DNA of 64,000 nt from Isochrysis galbana. Its lineage: Eukaryota; Haptophyta; Isochrysidales; Isochrysidaceae. Position numbers and translations under genes: made by a program. Numbering within the stretch: position 1 is the first letter of the stretch; every line of letters starts with the position of its first letter. The stretch lies in NCBI GenBank assembly GCA_018136815.1, contig CM030939.1, positions 2,178,808-2,242,807 of the forward strand. Reading direction: 5' to 3'. The notes beneath the pieces are model-generated. The model searched no databases. It was given only the letters and a program-made list of their open reading frames with translations, and was not told where the DNA came from. This document shows positions 54,406-64,000 of this stretch, piece by piece.

Positions 54406-54710
54406 CCATCAGTAAACTGATAAGGGTCATGGAGCGCGCGCCGCTCCCCTCCCCCGCCGCCGCTGCCCTCGCCGAGATGGACGAAGTCCTCTCGGACACG
54501 CCTTTTGCGGGTAGGGGGAGTCGTCCCCGCGCCCGAGAGGGCCGGTTTCCCCCTCTCGCCCGCCGGGATCCCCCGAAGGTCCGATTCGGGCCCGAAAGCC
54601 CGCCCCAGCGGCCCCCTCCCTCCCCCCCCCCCTTTTCGGTATCCCCCGAGGACCGCTGCCCCGATGCCGCGGGGGAGACCCTTCTCATTTCCCCGCGTAG
54701 CCCCTAGCTA
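54406..54710 (+). mobile_element. LINE 5'-end fragment
   Basis: ATCAGT-AA-ACTGAT hairpin, then ATG at 54429 opening MERAPLPSPAAAALAEMDEV, nearly the same as the 37-kb LINE for the first 20 codons, after which it diverges into Arg/Pro-rich sequence ending 54707. Confidence 0.7.
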
Positions 54711-54868
54711 GGTGCCCCTTCCTTGTTTCTTACCCCCCCCCCGCCCTGTTTACTCGCTTGAGTGACCCCGCGCCCCTCTCCCGCTCCCGTATTGTCTTAT
54801 CTTTTCCCGCCACGCCTTCCGCCCCGATGTCCGACGCTTGTGACCGCCCTCATTTCCCAGCGCAATCC

Positions 54869-54920
54869 CAAAAAAAACCAAACATCTGAAGATTCTAGCT
54901 ACTCGCCTACTAGATCTAGG
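54869..54920 (-). mobile_element. LINE 3'-terminal fragment
   Basis: On the minus strand it ends GAATCTTCAGATGTTTGG followed by eight T. Only about 50 bp of LINE tail remains, in the opposite orientation to the 5' fragment 160 bp away. Confidence 0.6.
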
Positions 54921-54929
54921 TTACCTTGT

Positions 54930-54993
54930 CATTAGGTATCGTTCCGTCAATTATGGGACATCAATCGAATGGAGCCATCAAATGTCCATAGTC
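54930..54993 (+). repeat. Dispersed repeat shared with 61040-61111
   Basis: ATTAGGT..CGTTCCGTC, then GAGCCATCAAATGTCCAT, with small indels between the copies. Confidence 0.6.
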
Positions 54994-55121
54994 ATTTATA
55001 TAACAATATTCACAGACCCTATTGCTGACTTTTAATATCTACGGTGAACACATCGCGCCGCGCGCTTTCAGAACGCGCTTTTCATAAAACCCGTCAGGCA
55101 GGTAAGTAAGGAAGCCTTACT

Positions 55122-55559
55122 TAAATCTTCATTTTCTTCGTCTTCTTTTCCTTCTCCGCGTCCTCGATCCTGTGGATGGTGTCAATGTCGTTCTACTGGC
55201 AGGCGACCAGGTCCTTTGCCTCATCCTGGGTGATGAGGTCCGTGATGTGTGTGAGGACGGCCTTCTCGTCCTGCATCTAGAGTTTGCCAGCTGCCCGGCG
55301 CACTTGCACCATGGGACTCTTTTCATCGTACGCGACGGTCGTGATGTATTCCATGCAGAGGTACGCGACGGCCGACGGCCGCCTCGTCTCCAATGTATTT
55401 GGTCTTTGGGATCTTGTCGTACTCGTCAGAGTAGTCGCCGACTAGCATGAGCTTTGCCTTGCACCAACGGCCCATATATGGCTCGATGAGTGCCCACATC
55501 GACGGGTAGCGTTCCTTGGCCAAATCCACGCGGAAGTCTCTTGCCGCTACTGCCACAAC
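55122..55559 (-). pseudogene. Decayed unrecognised gene
   Basis: The minus strand gives convincing protein pieces: VAVAARDFRVDLAKERYPSM, WALIEPYMGRWCKAKLMLVG, DYSDEYDKIPKTKYIGDEA, then after a shift near 55360 EYITTVAYDEKSPMVQVRRA, DEKAVLTHITDLITQDEAKD and a lysine-rich end. Two in-frame TAG codons (after AAGKL and after LVACQ) and one frameshift interrupt it, and a short interspersed repeat (55560-55708) adjoins its 5' side. TAG is a normal stop elsewhere here (MYCBP-like gene), so recoding is unlikely. No family is recognised. Confidence 0.5.
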
Positions 55560-55708
55560 CCGGGCCCCCATAAGTAGAGCACGAGGGGATTGGCCGGAAG
55601 GCAAGTTGAGAGGGAAAAGACAGGGAGCAGGGAGCGGGTGTGGCTTCAGAGTAGTAAGTAGATGTAGATCAGTGCCACGTTCGAGGTGAGAATATAAAAA
55701 GTTTTTTT
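55560..55708 (+). repeat. Short interspersed repeat, copy 3
   Basis: Starts CGGGCCCCCATAAGTAGAGC and ends GAGAATATAAAAAG followed by seven T. Confidence 0.72.
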
Positions 55709-56275
55709 CAAGCACGTTCCCCATGCAGGCGCGACGTCCTTCCAAATTGCTAAAGTTTCTTACAACGAAATCTACCTTAGACCGGCCCACCAGATTGTGC
55801 CGGCACCGGCGGCGATGAATTGATGGACATCGCTGACATGGGCGAAGCTAGCCCGTAGCCAAGTGCAAGTGCTCACGTCGGCAATGATGCCGGCACATAG
55901 AGTAAGCCAACTACAGCCAACGATCTTATCCTTGCCACCAAATCGTCGAGCCCCCAAGCAACCTTCCCCTTCATCCTATCTCCTCGCCGACATGCCTCCT
56001 TGATCCTCTCGATTGCGGTCTAGAACAGCGAGCTCAACGACGAGCACGCTGTCCCATGCCCCATGCAAGTCCTTACCTCTCATTCTTGGGAAACGTTTCT
56101 CTAAGTATCGTGGATAGGAAGGCTACAAACCGTCGCATTTGGAACATCTTCAGTTGCACTGTCATAGCCTCCGCAAAGGCCTCATCGCACGAAGAGCGAG
56201 GCGTCGTCGCGAGTGCTCGCCCAGCATGTGCTGCGATCTGATCTGTTGACCACACGCGATGCTTTCTTAGGGAAA
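55709..56275. other. Intergenic or unresolved
   Basis: A minus-strand frame at 55772-55957 (DKIVGCSWLTLCAGIIADVS) could be an exon of the decayed gene but is not recognised. The rest is spacer downstream of the dehydratase fusion. Confidence 0.3.
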
Positions 56276-59200
56276 TCACGCGTCCTTGTTCTTAGTGGCA
56301 TGCGCCTTCGCCTTTGCCAAGACCTTCTTGCGCTGAGAGAGCATGTGCGTATACAAGAGCGCAAGCCCCGCAACCCACATAGGGAAGATGAGGTAGTAGG
56401 TGACTTTCTCAATGGGCAGCCCGAGAACGAGGGTTCCCGCCGCGGAGGGCAGGGCCACGTGCATTGTGGCCATCTCGCCAAACACGCCCAATGGGTAGAG
56501 CGGCAAAAAGGTAGTGAAGCGCAGCCACGTATGAGCAGCAGGGACAACGCCCAGGAGATTAAGCGCGTACCACGAGTAGCGCACAACCTATCATGTGCGG
56601 ACAGAGTAGGTGATCTCATTAATGCATGGGTCGATCTCTGTTCCGGATGTAGCGAGCAGAGCACGATGGCGTCCGGGCAGTAGTCAGAGCATCCGCTCGC
56701 ACGAAAACTAGCAATTGTGAGCAGCGCGCACACCTCCGTGATCGACCATGCAAAGACGGTCGGCTGCAAAGGCCACGAGTCTTGGATGGCTGCAGTGTAT
56801 GCCATGATGTATACGATCGCAAAGCGCGAGAAGACCTACGTGAGAAGGGTATTTGACCGTGTGAGAACCCGTTGAGACAAGGCAGGAGGAGCCGGTCTCC
56901 GTGTACCGACCAATGGGATATCTCTCGGGGTAGTACCTGGAGGAGGGTAGTGGCGAATCCTGCGCGGACCATACCGGTCGCGGCGTGGGCGACCTCGAGA
57001 CCAGCGAGGTTCTGGAACAGGAAGAGCGGCGAGCCGAACGCCTCCCAAGCGGTGGACGCCCCTGTATGCAGGGGCAGACACCGGGTCACAGGGATAGGCA
57101 GATGGCAAGGGGTCCGCAAAGTCCGAGCGTAGCTCTGTATGCTGCGAGAGCTGTTGCATGTGCTGCTTGCTCTGAACGTGGGACAACGGGCCCTTTCGTG
57201 CTCGAGACCGATCCCCAATGCGCCTGACGACATCATGGCGTCACACGCAAATCACTGACCGGGAACGCCGCCGAGGAAGTAGTGCGAGCTGGCGAGGTAG
57301 AGAACATACGCCCAGCCGATGGTCTGCAGCGCGTTGTACGCGGCTAGGTAGTACTTGACCACGAAGTTGATAACGTAATAAAGGAGCACCTACCCGTCCA
57401 GCCAAGCGATCGATGCGAGAGCACATCAGATGAAAGAGCCAAGGCTGCTAATACAAGAAAAGGAAAGGCTGGGCGGGGGCAGCCAGGCGTCAGAGCTCAC
57501 CGAGGGTGCACCGATTGAGTCAAAGGTGAAGGCGCAGCGCCACGCCCCACCGTGAAAGGAGCCTTGCGAGAAAATCTGCTGTGGATTGACCAAGGGCATC
57601 TTCGGGTTTCCAGCATGCATCGGCTCGTTGAGGTCGTGGATGAGCAGAGCCGTCATCACCTATTCCACGACGGGATGCCACCGGCGTGAGAGCGTATGCC
57701 ATTTGGCTGCCAAGATAATTTTGGTATCTTGCACCGGAGTACGCGTGATGGGTGGGGACAAGCTAGCGCATGGCATAGGCCAGGCCGCGCACCGAATTGG
57801 AGAGCTCAGGCCCCGGGATTTCGAAGGGCTTGAAGTGGTGCATCGTCGCATATCCGTACGAGAAGAGCTTGTTCTGCATGACCGAGTAAGTGCGCGTCGA
57901 GGGTGCCACGTTGGACGAGACGATGACGCCAGCCTCACGCGCTAGCATTGCGCGCCAATGTTGCATGCGCTTGGCGAGGGCGTAGTTGGGCCCCTGCATT
58001 GCGCCGGCATCACGTGAGCACATGAGACACCCCTCGATCAAAGGGCTGTTGGGGCTTGGCAGTGTGGACGAGCAATCCTACCTGGGGCACGACGAGGGCG
58101 TCGACGACGTAGAGAGTCTCGCCAGCGCTGGTGGTAATCGGCTTCCGAGCGTTCGGTACGCACCTAAAACGTCAATCGGCAAGACTCAATCGGCGATAAA
58201 AAGCCCCTCGCGACACGCTTTGACCACGGCTGCCGCCAGCCACGAGCGGACAAGATAACCAGCAAGCCTCAGCCATCGTACGGATCGGAAGGCGCGCACC
58301 ACTTGCCCATCGACACAAGGTTGGCCATCTTTTGCCACAATGGCGCTTTCTTTATCGCTGCCTTGGCAGCGGCATGAGCGGCCGGCGGCACTAGGTGCGC
58401 GTCCGTAGGGGTGCACAGGAAGGCAACCGAGGCGCCACGAGTCTCGACGAGTTCCTGCCCACGTGAACGACGTAGCGCTGGGCGTGAAAGTTGCGCGTCG
58501 TGTGCGAGGAGTGCTTGTGGAAACCATGAGGTATACACAGCTTCGAACACATTGGCATGCCATGTTCGGGAACGGCTAGCGTTCTCTTTGACATATCGGC
58601 GCTTTTCGACCGTGCACTTGGCCGATTGCGCACACCTTGATAATGACATCCATTGCAAGAGCAACACGCGGGAAAAGGTCACCCGGGATGTAGGCATAAC
58701 CACCGACGCACGCCTTCTCAGAAGGAGTGACCTGTATGGGGAATGACCGAAATATGGAGTCGCCGTGATGCCCTCAACAGGACTTTGGTGGCAGGGTAAG
58801 CCTGTGCTCCACGGCTCGGCTTGGAGCAACGGCCCAAATGAGCCCCGCCGAGTCCCATCGCGTGCGTGAGACACCCTCCGACGCCAAACTGGAGACGGTG
58901 ACTCACCTCGCGGAGCCAGTTCTTGATCTCGGGGGTCTGTGTGAACAGGTTGCAACCTGCCGCCTCGTAGAGGGAGTCGTCTGGCGTCGACGGCTGCTTA
59001 AATCCAGGCTGCAAGCGGCGAGGGAAGGCGAACGAGGGCGGTTAGCTGCCGTTGATCTGATCAGGCGCCAACAAATCCGCCACAGCACCAACGTTCTCGG
59101 CGTGAGGGGCAAGCCAACGGGTCGGCCTACCCGTTGGGCTGGGAGTGGCACACCTTCATCGGGAAAGTGAGGGTGCCGCATGAGTCTTTCGTCTGCGAGA

Positions 59201-60307
59201 TGAGACGCTTCCAGATGTCCGGGCGACCAATGTCGACGGCAATGATGTTGGCGCCAAGAGCGAGGAGTACCTGCAAAGGGGGCGAAACCCACCACGAGGT
59301 TTTGACTGAGTGGCCAGTGATCCAGCGTGAATTGGCACCCGCCGCCTGCACAACGGTGGGTGCACGCCTGGGACGTAGCACAAGCAGAGCGGCGATTCCC
59401 TCTCGCCGCACCGCTCGACACGGCAGTCGCGCGCGGCGGAGAGGCCGTTTGCCGCCTCATTCCAACTGCCTGCTCGTCGGTAACACATCGCGCGGGGATC
59501 CGGGGAGCGCGGTCGAGCCGAGGTGACCATATGCGCCGGTCTGGAGCGCCGCTCATTGCCATCGTCGCACCCCTCCAGGATGGGGTGCGCCGCACCTGGA
59601 ACGGCCCCATCGCGGCACCCGCGCCAAGAAGCACAAAGTAGCGGTCGGAGAGGTCGAGCCACGGCTCAGCACTCGCGACTTGAGAGATGGCCGAGCCGCA
59701 TGACAGTTCGCACACACCCTGACGCACCCACTTGTCGATCTGGCGTTGCAACGAATCACCCTTGAGGATCTGCCCGTTGTACGGCACCTCGAGCTCAAAC
59801 TTGTTGGGCTTGGGCTTGTTGCCCTTGATAAAGCCGGTGGCAAATGACCCTATCGGGGCAGGCCATCGCCGCGCGTGAGCCATGGGACTGGCGCCGCGGG
59901 CGCTCGCGCCGGCGCCCTCTCCACCCTCATCTCTCCCTCTTCGCCCGCTCACTACTGCGCGCACCCTTGAACTGCGCGAGGGCGTCGCGCAGGACGTACG
60001 TCTTCCCATCGCGGATGAACTCGAACTTGTCGTACATGTAGTCGAGCCCCGCGGCCGCTACCTTGAGCGCCGCCTCGGGTGAGCTGGCTGAGACCTCGAC
60101 CGACTTCACAAAGTGGCGGCGGTACTTGAACCTCCATCCCTTCTCTGAGCGGACTGCGGCGGCGGCGGAGGCGTCGACGGCTTCGAGCGCGACGGCAAGA
60201 ATCTCCTTGCCCGTTGTCTGTGTCGAGCGCGCCTGCTTTCCCTCCTCGTCTACGCCCGTCACCGGCCACGAGAGGCCGTCGATCGGCGGAGGGGGGCCAC
60301 GCTTCAT
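56276..60307 (-). CDS. Rossmann-like domain fused to 3-hydroxyacyl-CoA dehydratase (HACD/PTPLA), about 14 exons
   Basis: Exons in phase: 60307-59965, 59849-59596, 59270-59154, 59008-58907, 58731-58636, 58454-58300, 58163-58082, 57993-~57769, 57659-57501, (one short exon near 57450-57400), 57389-57260, 57061-56937, 56835-56734, 56587-56276; about 740 residues. The N-terminal 500 include RYFVLLGAGAAMGPFQ|VLLALGANIIAVDIGRPDIW, a nucleotide-binding Rossmann pattern, then AAGCNLFTQTPEIKNWL, TPTDAHLVPPAAH, KRMQHWRAMLAR and GSFHGGAWRC. The C-terminal 220 are the PTPLA dehydratase: KYYLAAYNALQTIGWAYVLY, LAGLEVAHAATGMVRAGFAT, AWSITE|VVRYSWYALNLL and YPLGVFGEM. HACD dehydrates 3-hydroxyacyl-CoA in the ER elongation cycle. 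A fused reductase-like domain would supply the preceding step (inference). The donor of exon 8 is not a clear GT. The C-terminal KNKDA is lysine-rich. Confidence 0.8.
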
Positions 60308-61549
60308 TGCTGCGGGAGGGAGAGAGAGAGAGGGGGGGGGGGGGGGGCGAGAAAGGGAAGGAGTGAGGGAGAGAGTAGAGAGGGGGGGTGGAGGTAGTTG
60401 TTGGGGGGGGGGGGGGGGCGGGAGAGGGGAGAAGGGAGAGGAAGGAAGTGAGAGACAGAGATAGAATTACGTGCCTTTTGTACCAATAGAAAAATCGATC
60501 GCCGAGTTCAGAGAGGAATGAAGAAGAAGGGGCGGGTCCAACGCGAGAGAGAGCGAGAGAAGAAGGAAGAGAGAGCACAGAAGGTGAAGTAGAGAGAGAG
60601 AGAGAGAGAAGAAGAAGAGGAGGAGGGGGAGGAGGAAGAAGAAAGGAGAGTGGAGCGAAGAGGGGGGAGGAGGAGGAGGGAGATTATCCCTAGATCCCCG
60701 GGCCGGACCCCCCCTCCCCCCCCCTCCCCCCCCCAATTATAATTCTATCGCCGGGCCTCGCGGGAGGCGAAGGGGGGGGGCGGAGACGGGAGGACATACC
60801 GCAAGGGGGGCGAGGCCAGTCCTGAGGGGGAAGCAGGAATTCTTTGTGTGGTGGCCCCAACCCAAAGGGCAAGGCCAAGGGGGCCCAGTGATTGATAGCA
60901 GTATCGTGTCGATCAAGGAGAACACATCATGAAGCTAGCGCGCTCACGAGACTCCGACGCCAAGGCTACGTTCCCCCTTCCCCTCTCCGTAGTCAGTACA
61001 TCTGACACAAGTACAAGTAGTACAACAAAACACATTAGACATTAGGTCGCGTTCCGTCGAATGTGGCACAGTGGCACATGACTCAAGTTGAGCCATCAAA
61101 TGTCCATGGTCCGTTTACAATTACCGATCACGCTACTACGAAGCGACTATAAGATATTAGCTAAAATACTCACTAATCACTAATAGCTAATAGCTAATAG
61201 GCTCAAAAAGGTAATAGGAATAGGAAATAGGAAACATTATCATTATCTCAAAAGACAGGTCACTCACTAGGAAACATCCAGCTGCAATACAACACTGCAC
61301 CTGGGGTTCGTCCCCCAACCGGGCCTCATCTTGCTGATTATGATTACAATGACTAGCTTGAATATGGCATTTTTGCCTCTAGTTTGACTATTGCTATTGA
61401 TTGAAAGATGGCCATGGCCGTAGTCCGTAGTCGCGGCATGAATAATGGGCCTTCGCCGTAGTCAGGCATTACTTAACTACTTAACTACTTGACTAACCAT
61501 GACTAATTACAATGAATGCGTAGCTAGTAGCTAGCGCTTTCCCCACACA
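60308..61549. other. Upstream region of the dehydratase fusion and intergenic sequence
   Basis: 60320-60700 has poly-G runs (12-15 nt) and GA repeats directly upstream of the ATG; 60700-60735 is poly-C. 61140-61230 is AT-rich TAATAGCTAATAG repeats. 61040-61111 is the repeat shared with 54930. No gene. Confidence 0.45.
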
Positions 61550-62165
61550 ATCAAAAAAATTGAGGCCCAAGACCAAGACACACAGAAGGGTGCGCCGGGC
61601 AGCAGACCTTGGGCCTCTTCACCACGAGATGGTTGACTTGGAGCGACCGAAGCGACCGAGAGGCGTTCGAGGGAGGCGTGGTAGGGCTCGTAGGCTGCCT
61701 CCGAGTCCGATGGTAAGGGTGGCGGTGCCTCGAGGCATGCGCGAGAAGAGGGGAGGAATCCTTCCAGAGGATTATCCTCACCCTGGTGAGACTCGGGCTT
61801 GGACCTGCCTCCCATGGGCTCCGGCAGCGATGGCGGAGATGATGGTGGAGGCACCGCAGCGGGATCAGAAGGCGAGGAAAGGGAGGGCATCACCTCCCAC
61901 TGCGAGGGTGGTGGTGGATGTCCGTCCGGAGAAGAGAAAGGGGGCAGGGCAGGCATGATGCCCGACTCTGCAGAGGTGGGGGTGACCCCCATTGAGACGT
62001 CCAGCGCGGGACGCACCGGGAACGATTCTACACCTGACGAATTGTGATGGCCCATAGGGCCTGAGGTCAATGAGGAAGGGGCCAAGCCGGCGGCAGGCGC
62101 GGCTGAGCGGCTGAGGAGACGACTTCGCCGGAGACGCTGACGGGCTGAGGCCCGTCAGCAGAGGA
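61550..62165 (-). mobile_element. Putative retroelement fragment with T tail and two-hairpin module
   Basis: 62035-62165 is about 85% identical to the start of the nested insertion at 16395-16520, including hairpins GGCCC-ATA-GGGCC and GCTGACGGGC-TGAG-GCCCGTCAGC. Read on the minus strand it continues into a Pro/Ser-rich open frame (62085-61531, MAPSSLTSGPMGHHNSSGVE...) and ends GGGCCTCAATTTTTTTGATT, a T7 tract like those of the LINE family. Whether it is coding is uncertain. Confidence 0.4.
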
Positions 62166-63519
62166 AGGCGCCTCACCCTCACGCCTCACGCGCGTTCCCC
62201 GCTCCCCGCTCCCCGCGGGAAAGATATTTATAGATAGATATAGGTGGGTGTGTTCGTACGTTGTCAGAGCAAGGCTCATCTCACTCTTGGAGATTGCCTG
62301 CGAGGGCGCGCCGGCAGCTAGCGCGGAACGCGGTTCTTGTGGGGAGCTCATGGAGCTTTCCTCGGGGGTGACTACGGGCATGGTGATCGACGCACGACGC
62401 ACGCACGGAGCACGGAGGGCGCGGAAGTGTGCAAGGAGGCTTGTGGGAGGTGGTGGCAGGCGACTGGGGGTGGCTCAGGCGCGTGCTTGACTTGTATTGA
62501 CTCGTTGACTCGGGGTATAGACTCGGGAACTCGGGGGGACTCGCTTGGGAACACGGTGGGACTCGGCGAAGTTGCTACAAAACCACTCACGAACAACCCA
62601 AACCCCAACGACCTTGGGCTCAGAAAACTAACGTAAACACTCCGGAATCATACGATAAACAAACCCTCCCCGTGCGGCGAAGGCTGAGGTCGCGATCGCT
62701 CGTCATGCGCGAAGAAATACGGAAAGAGAGCGCAAAACTACGCAAACGAAGGGTTCAAACTATCGTTAAAGTGAAACTCGTCCGCTGAAGCCAACGCGGA
62801 GGGTCGAGGAGAGGTCCAAACTCGCGCGGGGGGAAGAAGGCGATGTGCAGAGAGACCTTCTAGACAAGCGACGAGCAAGGGGCGACGAAACAAGACGCGA
62901 GACGCGGGGCGCGTGCCATTCGTTCGTCCTTTCTTTCACCGAAAACGCGGCGAAACTAACGTTAAACGTCGGTGCCCCCTCCGCGAGAATCGCGAAGAAG
63001 AACGGACGAGATGGAGGCAATCATCGAAGGAATCGTGAGAGGAATCGAAGCGAGGGGGGGGGAACAGTGCGCGGGGGGGGGGAACGAACGACGGCCGGAG
63101 GAAACGAACCGCGCGCGGAGGAGAAGAACCTCGCGCGGAGATCGCGTCCTTTCCCTCGCGGAGCGCAGAGAGACCCCCCACGAGATATCTTGGGACCGGA
63201 GAATGTTTTGGACGAATCTTCCTGCCGTCGGCCGAGGAGAGGCGGACGGAGAGAGAGAGAGAGAGTCTCGCAGAGCGACTGCAGAACGAGAAGTCGAAGT
63301 CATGCCGGTTTATCACCTTAAACGAGCCAACAATTATAGTAACAGAAAAAACAAAATTCGAATCGCAAATTTCGAGACCAAAATCTGCAAACCTGGACTT
63401 GAGACCATGGGGAATCCGAATTTGTGTGTCTTGTGCGTCAGTGGTAACACGGGGAGCTGTTCAATTGTAATTGTGAGCGCGTACCTTACACGAATATTCA
63501 TGCCTACAGCCTTCAGATG
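62166..63519. other. Purine-rich, repeat-derived region
   Basis: Plus-strand purine bias, GACTCGGG-type short repeats (62500-62570), poly-G runs at 63055 and 63073. Open frames on both strands are Arg/Glu- or Ser/Pro-rich without conserved motifs. Confidence 0.4.
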
Positions 63520-63690
63520 GGCAGGAATACAACATACGTGTGTTAACATGTAGTTGACACCCCAAACAGTGTTAACACCCCTGAAATATGCCCTAACACC
63601 TTCCTAACACGTTCGTTGTTTCTCCTAACACCTTACACCCACATTAGCTGAAATCCACTAACACCCTTAAACATGTTAGGCCTTTTCGGA
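63520..63690. repeat. Cluster of TAACACC motifs
   Basis: TAACACC, TAACACG or its complement GTGTTA occurs eight or more times in 170 bp (for example CCTAACACCTTCCTAACACG and CTAACACCCTTAAACATG). Resembles subterminal motif arrays of DNA transposons, but no matching end was found within the window. Confidence 0.6.
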
Positions 63691-64000
63691 GGGTGTTCCC
63701 AGTCCTACAATGAGGACGAGGGCTGCTAGCGCGGGGGAGAGAGAGGGAAGCGCGCGGGACTAACGCGAGAACAAGGAGGGGCTCAGGCGGCGGCGTTGTG
63801 CAAGGAGACAAGCGTGCAAAGCAGGCGAGGCAGCCAGGAGGGAACGCGGCGGGAGCATGAAAAGAGAAAAGAGCGCGGGTCGGCCGGTCGTCAGCCCTTC
63901 TAACCGAAGAGGGTCGATCGCGGACGTAGACGTAGAGGGCCGATCGCGGATGCGACATGCTTAGAATTGTGCCTTGTGACATAGTGAGACCTTGATGGGC
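63691..64000. other. Right-edge sequence, nothing recognised
   Basis: GC-rich with a minus-strand open frame (63644-63982) of Ser/Pro/Leu-rich composition and no family resemblance. Confidence 0.3.

Noticed and set aside
55122-55559. Stop-codon reassignment (TAG read as an amino acid)
   Set aside because: TAG terminates other intact genes here and this locus also has a frameshift, so pseudogene is simpler.

Overview
This window is nuclear DNA of a unicellular eukaryote with a GC-rich genome. Several genes are split by GT-AG introns whose reading phases match across the junctions (49 nt in the karyopherin gene, about 90-300 nt elsewhere). The gene content is eukaryotic: mRNA cap methyltransferase, karyopherin, SMP/E-Syt-type lipid-transfer protein, HACD/PTPLA dehydratase, cytochrome b561. 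A Zn2Cys6 regulator, proline-rich surface-type sequence and long G/C and GA tracts would suit a haptophyte or a similar alga, but no marker here fixes the lineage. A 100-N scaffold gap lies at 47512-47611.

Layout. 1-372 (-) is the 5' end of an SMP-domain gene running off the left edge. 478-1599 is a small TIR element with a GA microsatellite. 4764-5909 (-) is a Zn2Cys6 regulator. 7381-7607 and 8636-9547 are two more TIR elements. 11245-12021 (+) is an MYCBP-like/C2-like fusion. 12887-14586 (-) is a three-exon HTTM-like membrane protein. 14899-20000 is a complete DNA transposon with TTAA target duplications, its transposase split by a nested 1.3-kb insertion. 20873-21946 (-) encodes a secreted repeat protein and 22436-23701 (+) the cap methyltransferase. 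24-29.4 kb is transposon debris (hAT, Ty3/gypsy, LINE).

30023-33446 (+) is an importin-13/transportin-3-like gene, 35449-36465 (+) an internally repeated protein, and 37218-40752 a TSD-flanked, internally deleted L1-like LINE. 42295-44055 (-) is a two-exon class 3 lipase, and 45258-47733 (+) a proline-rich cytochrome b561 gene with a homopolymer frameshift and the scaffold gap. 49.2-51.5 kb holds rearranged LINE pieces and a short repeat family. 51929-53836 (+) is a multi-exon GPC1-like acyltransferase. 56276-60307 (-) is a gene of about 14 exons joining a Rossmann-like domain to a 3-hydroxyacyl-CoA dehydratase. 61.5-64 kb is repeat-rich.

The most unusual signal is the LINE family. Three insertions with perfect 16-17 bp target duplications all end, on the coding strand, in poly(T) rather than poly(A). 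Five copies keep a small hairpin just before the first ATG although its stem sequence differs. The second is the reductase-like/dehydratase fusion. The lipase, GPC1-like enzyme, SMP protein and dehydratase are all lipid-related but show no sign of shared regulation.
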